Below are positions 21,601 to 30,600 of a DNA stretch of 64,000 bases, piece after piece. Position 1 is the first letter of the stretch. Every line of letters starts with the position of its first letter. This DNA comes from Pseudomonas muyukensis (lineage in GTDB: Bacteria; Pseudomonadota; Gammaproteobacteria; Pseudomonadales; Pseudomonadaceae): contig NZ_CP077073.1 in the NCBI RefSeq assembly GCF_019139535.1, positions 5,236,501-5,300,500 of the forward strand. The letters are read 5' to 3'. Position numbers and translations under genes: made by a program. The notes beneath the pieces are model-generated. The model was not told where the DNA came from, ran no database searches, and was given only the letters and a program-made list of their open reading frames with translations.

Positions 21601-24600
21601 TCAGCACGCTGCCGACGCCGACATCCACCTGGCCGCTGCCGGTCAGGCTGCCGAGGCTGGCATTGCCATTGAGATTGAGCTGGCCACTGGCGCCGACGTT
21701 GAGGGTATCGACGTTGGCCAGCACACCGCTGCCGAGGGTGGTGAGGGAGCCGGCCTGGACGTCGACATTGCCGGCGAAGGTCTTGACGCCGACCAGGGTC
21801 AGGTCGTCGACGCCAGTCTTGACCAGGTTGCCGCTGCCGCCGAGGTCGCCGCTGAGGATCAGGGCATTGGCGGCATCGACGGTGAGGTTGGCAGCATTGC
21901 TCAGGGCGATGGTGTTGCCCAGGGCCATGGGGGCGCTGTTGGCCAGGACGGCGTCGGCGGTGACCGACAGGGTACCGGTGCCCAGCGCGCCGCTGCTGCC
22001 CAGGGTCAGACGCCCGGCGTTGAGCTCGGTCCCGCCCTGGTAGCCGTTGTTGCCATTGAGGGTCAGGTTGCCGCTGCCGTTCTTGCTCAGGCCGGCGGTG
22101 CCGTTGAGCACGCCATTGAGGGTCAGGTCGTTGCCGCCATCGACGCTCAGGCCGGCATTGAGGGTAACGTTGTTGGCCAGGGTGGTGCTGGTGGCGCTGC
22201 TCAGGCTCGCGGCACCGGCAACGGTCAGGGCGCCCTGCCCCAAGGCATTGTCGTTGCCGACCACCAACCGGCCGGCGCCGAGGGTGGTGCCGCCCAGGTA
22301 GTTGTTGGCGCCATTGAGGGTCAGGGTGCTGGCACCGGCCTTGTTCAGGCCGCCGACGCCATCCACCACGCCGGTGAGGGTCAGGTCGGCGCTGCCTGGC
22401 AGGTTGAGGGTGCCGCCCAGATGCAGGTTGTTGGCCAGGGTGGCACCGGCGCCAGCGACATCGAGGCTGGTGTTGGCGCCAGTGCTGAGGGCACCGCTGC
22501 CCAGCGCGGTGTTGCTGCCGACCACCAGGGTGCCGGCGTTGAGGGTGGTGCCGCCGCTGTAGGTGTTGTTGCCGTTGAGGGTCAGGCTGGCGGCGCCATT
22601 CTTGACCAGGCCATTGTTGCCGGAGACCACGCCGCCGAGGGTCAGCGCCTGGCTGCCGCCGAGGGTCAGGTTGCCACCGGCGAGGTTGACCGCATTGGCC
22701 AGCACCAGTGCCTGGCTGGCGTCGAGGCCGGCGCCGCCGTTGACGGTCAGGGCCCCGCTGCCCAAGGCGCCGGCATTGCCCAGCAGCAGGCTGCCGGCCT
22801 GCAGCGAGGTGCCGCCAGCATAGGTGTTGCTGCCATTGAGCACCAGCTGCCCGGCGCCCAGCTTGTTCAGCGCCCCGGCACCGCTGACTAGCCCATCGAG
22901 GGTCAGGCCCTGGGCATTGTTGATCGCCAATGTGGCAGCAGTGCCCAGGCCGATGGCATTGGCCAGTTGCAGCGCCCCGGTGGTGGCCAGGGTGCTGTTG
23001 CCGGTCACCGCCAGGTTGCCGCTGCCCAGCGCGGTGTTGTTGCCCAGCGTCAGGGTGCCAGCGCCAAGCGTGGTAAGGCCTTGATAGGTGTTGGCGGCGC
23101 CAAGGGTCAGGTTGCCGCTACCGGTCTTGGTCAGGCCGCCGGTACCGCTGATCACGCCGTTCAACGTCAGGTCGTTGTTGCCAGTCAGGCCAAGGGTGTC
23201 GTTCAGTACCACCTGGTTGGCCAGGGTCAGGGCGCCGGTGGTCGCCAGGTTGCTGGCGCCGCCGACAACAAGGTTGGCGGAACCCAAGGCCTGGTTGTTG
23301 CCCAGGGTAAGCGTGCCGGCATTGAGGATCACGCCGCCAGCCAAGGTGTTGGCGCCACTGAGGGTGAGGTTGCCGGCACCGTTCTTGGTCAGGCTGCCGG
23401 CACCGGTGACCAGCCCGCCCAGGCCCAGGTCGTTGCTGCCGGCGATGGTGAGGTTGCCCCCCAGGTTGACGGTGTTGCCAAGAGTGATCGCCGAGGCGCT
23501 GTCCAGCGTGGTCCCGGCAGCCGCGTTGAGCTGGCCCAGGCCGAGGGCGCTGGCGCTGCCGAGCACCAGGGTGCCGGCATTGAGATTGGTGTTGCCGAGA
23601 TTGCCATTGGTGCCGTTCAGGGTCAGGGTGCCGCTGCCGTTCTTGGTCAGGCCGCCGACGCCGATGACGTTGCCGCCCAGGGTCAGGTTCTGTGCCCCGG
23701 CGATGCTCAGGTTGCCGGCCAGGTTGATCTGGTTGGCCAGGGTGACGTTGGCATTGCTGCTCAGGGTGGTGCCGCCAGCTGCGTTCAGGGTACCGCTGCC
23801 CAGCGCAGTGTTGCTACCGACCACAAGGGTGCCACCGTTCAGGCTGGTAGTGCCCTGCTGGCTGTTGCTGGCGTTGAGGGTGAGCGTACCGGCGCCGTTC
23901 TTGATCAGGCCACCGCTGCCGCTGAGCGCACCGTTGAGGGTGAGGTCATTGCTCCCCGGCAAGCTGAGGTTGGCGTTCAGGGCGATGGTATTGGCCAATG
24001 CCAGGTTGCCGGTGGTGTCCAGGCTGGCAGCACCGGTGACGGTCAGGCCGCCGGTGCCCAGCGCCTGGGCATTGCCCAGGGTCAGGGTGCCGGCACCCAG
24101 GCTGGTGCCACCGCTGTAGGTGTTGGCGTTACCCAGGGTCAGGTTGGCGCCGCCGTTCTTGACCAGGCTGCCAAGCCCCGAGACCACGCCGGACAAGCCC
24201 AGGTCGGCGGAACCGGCAACGGTCAGGGCACCGCTGAGGCTGAAGGCGTTGCCGAGGGTGACGGCGGTGTTGCTGTCCAGGGTAGTGCTGTTGGCGGTGC
24301 TGACCGCGCCGCTGCCGAAGGCGCTGTTGTTGCCGACCACGATCGTGCCGCCATTGAGCAAGGTGCCACCGGTGTAGGTGTTGGCGCCGTTGAGCACCAG
24401 GGTGCCGCTGTCGAGCTTGGCCAGTTGGCCGCTGCCAGAGAGCCCAACGTTGAGGGTCGCGGTGACGCCTGGGTCGACACGCACGGCGAAGGCGCCGTTG
24501 CTGGCGTTGACCAGATTCAGGCCGCCGGCGCCGATCAGGCGGTAGCCATTGGTGACGAACTGCAGCCCGGTAGCGGCCTGGGTACCGGCCACGGTGACAT

Positions 24601-27600
24601 CCCCCGCGGTGCCCTGGAACACCGCGAAGTCGCTGCCCCAGCTGCCATTGAGCACGCCGTTGACGTCGGTCCAGTTGGTGTTGCTGCCATCCCAGGTGCC
24701 GGTGCCGCCGTCGATCACGCCGTTGGCGACGCTTTGGCTGCCATCCCAGAACTGCACAGTGCTGCTGGCGCCACCGACCAGCAGGTTGACCTGGGTGCCG
24801 ATCGAGGTCTGCACCTGCAGGTCGCCGGGCAGCATGCTGCCGGGCACGTTGCCGATCAGCAGGCCGTTGTCGACCAGGGCGCCGGTGTAGTCGATCAGCC
24901 GGTAGATACCGGTGCCGAAACCGCCGATATCGGTGACGTTGAGGGTACCGTCCAGGGTCAGGTTGCCGTTGACGTTGACCAGTCGGGTGCCGCCACTTGC
25001 AGGCGAGCCCAGGCCGACATCGAAGATCGAGCCGCTGTGCAAGGTCAGCGCGCCGGTGGTCAGGGTCGCGCCGCTGTTGGCCAGCAGGTGCGCACCGTCG
25101 GCGATATCGACCGGGCCCAGCAGGCTGCCGGTGCCGCCCAGGCTGGCGCCGGTATTGACCTGCACGCCGGCGCTGGCCAGCGAGCCGCTGACATTGAGCA
25201 GGCCGCCGTTGACCGTGGTGGTGCCGCCGATGACGTTGCTGCCGGACAGCTCGAAACTGCCGGTACCGGTCTTGGTCAGCCCGCCGGCACCGGCCAGGGC
25301 ACCACTGAACACGCTGTTGAGGTTGTTGCCACCCAGGGTCAGGGTGCTGCCGCCGCTGATATTCACCGTACCGGCACCGCCCAGGCCACCAATGGTGGCA
25401 CTGGCGCCGAGGTTCAGGTTGGTGCCGGCGCCGAGGGTGACCCCGAAGGTATTGCCCAGGGCCGTGCCGCCCACCGTGGTGATGCTGCCGCCGAGCAGGT
25501 CGATGGCACCGCTGAAGGTATTGTTGCCGCTCAGGGTCAGATCGGAGGTGCCGGTCTTGATCAAGCCGCCGGTACCGCCGACCACCCCACCCAGGGCCAG
25601 GTTGGTGCTGCCGCCAAGGGTGAGGTTGGCGCCCAGGTTGACGTCGTTGCCCAGGGTCATCGCCACGCTGTTGACCAGGGTCGCGGCGCCGCCGACGTTC
25701 AGCGCGCCGCTACCGAGCGCCGCGGCATTGGCCAGGGTCAGGGTGCCGGCGTTGAGGTTCAGCCCGCCGCTGAAGGTGTTGGCCCCCGACAGGGTCAGGT
25801 TGGTACTGCCGTTCTTGGTCAAGGCGCCCGCGCCGCTGATCACCCCGCCGAGGGTGGTGGCGTTGCTGCCCGGCAGGGTCAGGGTGGCGCCACCGGCGAG
25901 GTTGATGGCGTTGCCCAGGTTGAGGGCGCCGCTGCCTTCGAGGCTGGCGTTGCCGCCCACGCTCAGGGCGCCGCTGCCGATGGCGTTGTTGTTGCCCAGG
26001 GTCAGCAGGCCGGCGTTGAGGGTGGTGCCGCCGCTGTAGGTGTTGTTGCCGTTGAGGGTCAGCCCGGCGCTGCCGTTCTTGACCAGCGCGCCCGTGCCGC
26101 TGATCAGCCCGCCGAGGGTGGTGGCGTTGCTGCCCAGCACGGTCAGGGTATTGGCGCCGAGGTTGATGCCGTTGGTCACGGCAACGGCGGTGCTGGCGTC
26201 GAGGTTGGCGTTGCCGCCCAGGGTCAGGGCTCCGATGCCCAGCGCGGTGTTGCTGCCCAGGGTCAGGGTGCCGGCATTGAGTTGGGTGCCGTTGGTGTAG
26301 AGGTTGTTGCCGCTCAGGGTCAGGTTGGCGCTGCCGTTCTTGACCAGCGAGCCAATGCCGCTGACCACGCCGCTCAGGCCCAGGTTGGCGCTGCCATCGA
26401 TGGTCAGCGGACCGGCGATGGTGACATCGTTGGCCAGGCTGACCGCAGTGCTGGCATCCAGGTGGGTACCGGCCAGGGTATTGAGGGCCCCGGTACCCAG
26501 CGCGGTGTTGCTGCCGACCACCAGCGTGCCGGCGTTCAGGCGGGTGATGCCGCTGTTGCTGTTGGCCCCGGTCAGGGTCAGCGTGGTGGCGCCGTTCTTG
26601 GTGATGCCGCCGCTGCCGGCGATGGTGCCGCTCAGGGTCAGGTCGTTGCTGCCGGGCAGGATGAAGTTGCCCGCCAGGTTGAGCGCGTTGGCAAGGTTCA
26701 GGCCGGCGGCGCTGGTGTCCAGGGTGGTGTTGTTGGCGGCGTTCAAGGCGCCGGTGCCCAGCGCGGTATTGCTGCCGACCACCAGGGTGCCGGCATTGAG
26801 CGCGGTGGCGCCGCTGTGGCTGTTGTTGCCGCTCAGGGTCAGGGTGGCGCTGCCGTTCTTGACCAGGCCGCCAGTGCCGCTGAGCGTGCCGGCCAGGGTC
26901 AGGTTGCTGGTGGTAGGCAAGGTCAGGTCGGCGCCGAGGTTGACTGCGTTGTTCAGGGTCATCGCCGTCGAGTTGGCCAGGGTCGCGGCGCCGCCGACGT
27001 TGAGCGCGCCGCTGCCCAGGGCGGCGGCGCTGGCCAGGGTCAGGGTGCCGGCGTTGAGGTTCAAGCCGCCGCTGAAGGTGTTGGCGCCGCTGAGGGTCAG
27101 GTTGGTGCTGCCGTTCTTGGTCAGCGCGCCGGTGCCGCTGATCACCCCGCTCAGGGTGGTGGTGTTGCTGCCCGGCAGGGTCAGGGTGTTGCCGGCCAGG
27201 TTGATGGCGTTGCCCAGGTTGAGGGTGCCGCTGCCGTCGAGGCTGGCGTTGCCGCCCAAGGTCAGCGCGCCAGTGCCCAGGGCGTTGCTGTTGCCCAGGG
27301 TCAGCAGCCCGGCGTTGAGGGTGGTGCCGCCACTGAAGGTGTTGTTGCCGTTGAGGGTCAGGCCGGCATTGCCGCTCTTGACCAGGGCACCGGTGCCGCT
27401 GATCTGGCCGGTCAGGGTGGTGGCGTTGCTGCCCAGCACGGTCAGGGTGTTGCCGCCCAGGCTGATGCTGTTGGTGGCGGCGACGGCGGTGCTGGTGTCG
27501 AGGTTGGCGTTGCCGCCCAGGGTCAGGCCGCCGATGCCCAGCGCGGTGTTGCTGCCCAGCACCAGGGTGCCGGCATTGAGCTGGGTGCCGTTGGTGTAGT

Positions 27601-30600
27601 TGTTGTTGCCGCTCAGGGTCAGGCTGGCGTTGCCGTTCTTGACCAGCGAGCCAAGGCCGCTGAGCTGGCCGCTCAGGCCCAGGTTGGCGGTGCCATCGAT
27701 AGTCAGCGGGCCGGCGATGATCGCATCGTTGGCCAGGCTGACCGCGGTGCTGGCATCCAGGTGGGTGCCGGCGGCGGTGTTGAGGGTGCCGGTGCCCAGC
27801 GCGGTATTGCTGCCCACCACCAGGGTGCCGCCGTTGAGGAAGGTCGAGCCGCTGTTGCTGTTGGCGCCGGTCAGGGTCAGCGTGGTATTGCCGGCCTTGG
27901 TGATGCCACCGCTACCGGCGATCACGCCACTCAGGGTCAGGTCGTTGCTGCCGGGCAGGTTGAGGTTGCCGGCCAGGTTGAGGCCGTTGGCGATGTTCAG
28001 GCCGGCGACGCTGGTGTCCAGGGTGGTGTTGGCGGCGGCGTTGAGGGTGCCGGTGCCCAACGCGGTGTTGCTGCCCAGCACCAGGGTGCCGGCATTGAGC
28101 GCGGTGGCACCGCTCTGGGTATTGTTGCCGCTGAGGGTCAGCGTGGCGCTGCCGTTCTTGATCAGGCCGCCGCTGCCGCTGAGGGTGCCGGCCAGGTTGA
28201 GGTTGTTGGCGCCGGAAAGGGTCAGGTTGGCGCCGAGGTTGACGGCGTTGTTCAGGGTGGTGGCCACAGTGGTGGACAGCGTCGAGGCGCCGCCGACGGT
28301 CAGCGCGCCGGTGCCCAGGGCCGCGGCATTGGCCAGGGTCAGGGTGCCGGCGTTGAGGCTCAGGCCGCCGCTGAAGGTGTTGGCGCCGCCCAGGGTCAGG
28401 CTGCTGGCGCCGTTCTTGATCAGCGCGCCGGTACCGCTGACGACACCGCTGAGGGTGGTGTTGCTGGTGCCCGGCAGGGTCAGGGTGTTGCCGCCCAGGT
28501 TGACCGCGTTGCCCAGGTTGACCGCCACGCCGGCGTCGAGGCTGGCGTTGCCGCCCAGGCTCAGCGCGCCGGTACCCAGGGCATTGTTGTTGCCCACGGT
28601 CAGCACCCCGGCGTTGAGGGTGGTGCCGCCGCTGAAGGTGTTGCTGCCATTGAGGGTCAGGCCGGCACTGCCGTTCTTGGCCAACGCGCCGGTGCCGCTG
28701 AGCACCCCGCCCAGGGTCGTCGCGCTGGTGCCCAGCAGGCTCAGGGTATTGGCCCCCAGGTTGATTGCGTTGCCCAGGTTGACCGCGGTGCTGGCATCGA
28801 GGCTGGCATTGCCGCCCAGGGTCAGCGCACCGCCGCCCAGGGCGTTGTTGTGGCCCACGGTGAGTGCGCCGGCGTTGAGCGTGGTACCGCCACTGAAGGT
28901 GTTGTTGCCATTGAGGGTGAGCGCGGCGCTGCCATTCTTGACCAGCGCGCCGGTGCCACTGATGACGCCACCCAAGGTGGTGGCATTGCTGCCTGGCAGG
29001 GTCAGCGTATTGCTGGCGAGGCTGATGGCGTTGCCCAGGCTCACGCCGGCACTGGCATCGAGGGTGGCGTTGCCACCCAGGGTCAGCGCGCCGCTGCCTA
29101 GCGCGCTGCTGTTGCCGAGGGTCAGCTTGCCGCCGGCCAGGCTGGTGCCACCACTGTAGGTGTTGACGCCATTCAAGGTCAGGTCGGCCGCGCCGGTCTT
29201 GGCCAGCGCGCCGCTGCCACTGATCACGCCGCCCAGGGTCGTGGCGTTGTTGCCCGGCAGGCTCAGGGTGTTGCCGCCCAGGGCGATGGCGTTGCCGAGG
29301 TTGAGCGCCGCGGCGCTGTCGAGGGTGGCGTTGCCGCCGAGGGTCAGCGCGCCGGTGCCCAGCGCGCTGTCGCCGCCGAGGATGAGCGTGCCGGTGTTCA
29401 GGGTGGTGCCGCCGGTATAGCTGTTGATGCCGTTCAGGGTCAGGTTGGCGCTGCCGCTCTTGACCAGCGAGCCGCTGCCGCTGAGCACGCCGCCGAGGGT
29501 CAGGGCATTGCTGCCGGGCAGGCTCAGCGCCGCGTTGAGGGTGACGGCGTTGTTCAGCACCAGCGGCACGCTGCCTTGCAGGCTGCCGGCGCCGCTGACG
29601 GTCAGGCCGCCGCTGCCGAGCGCCGCGGCGCTGGTCAGGTTGAGGCCGCCCGCGGCGAGGGTGGTGCCACCGCCATAGGTGTTGCTCGCGCCGAGGGTGA
29701 GCAGGCCGGCACCGGTCTTGGTCAACCCACCAACCCCGGAAACCACGCCGTTGAGGGTCATGTCGGTGGCGCCGCCGACGTTCAGGCCCGCATTGAGCAC
29801 CAGCGCGTTGGCCAGGCTCAAGCCACCGACCGTGCCCGCCAGGCCGCCACCGTTGGCGGTGATGACCCCGCTGCCGAAGGCACTGGCGTTGTCGAAGTTG
29901 AGCTGGCCGCCGTTGAGGGTGGTCTGGGTGGTGCCGTTGAGCACCTGGCCGATCAGGCTCCAGGTGCCGCTGTCGACGATCAGGCGATTGAAGTTGATGT
30001 AGTTGCTGGCGTTGATGGTGCCACTGCCACCGGTGCCACTGCCGCCACCGATGGCGTTCTGCAACGCCAGGGTATTGTCGCCGCCGGCGCCGCCGTCGAT
30101 CTTGCCGGCCGGCGCGAACGCCAGGTTGGGGTTGCCGGTGACCAACAGGGCGAGCCCGACACCTGCGCCGGCGCTGACAGTGGAGCCGGTCACGGCATTG
30201 AAACGGTTGGTGCTGTTGGCACCCATCGACAGGCTGCCGGTCAGGCTGCCGACGTTGGTGAAGGTGTTGCCGGTGGCAGAGGTCTGGAATGCGGTACGCC
30301 CGAGCAACGTCCCGGTGTTGGTGAAGTTCACCGTGCCGCCGCCGCTCACGGCGACGATCGGGGTGTCCTCGCTGAGGATGGTCAGGCCCACCAGCGGCGT
30401 GGAACCGATGGTCCCGGCGTTGGTGATCGTGGTGGTCCCGGCGGCGCCGTTGCGCACATCCATGGCCATGCCGGTGAGGTTGAGCAGGTTCGCGCCGAGC
30501 ACCGCCCCCGTGCCCTTGATGGTGCCGCCCAGGTTGTTGTTGATGGTCAGGTTGCCGGAGGTACCGGTGCTGCCGATCACCACGCCCGTGGACTGCAGGC

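Noticed and set aside
22967..29101. Open frame of 2,044 codons on the plus strand, opposite the giant adhesin (and another of 1,316 codons at 18941-22891)
   Set aside because: These are antisense shadows: the repetitive G+C-rich adhesin codons leave few stops in the complementary frames. The predicted proteins are low-complexity Gly/Ala/Val/Gln strings without a domain, while the minus strand encodes a complete signal peptide, passenger and barrel.
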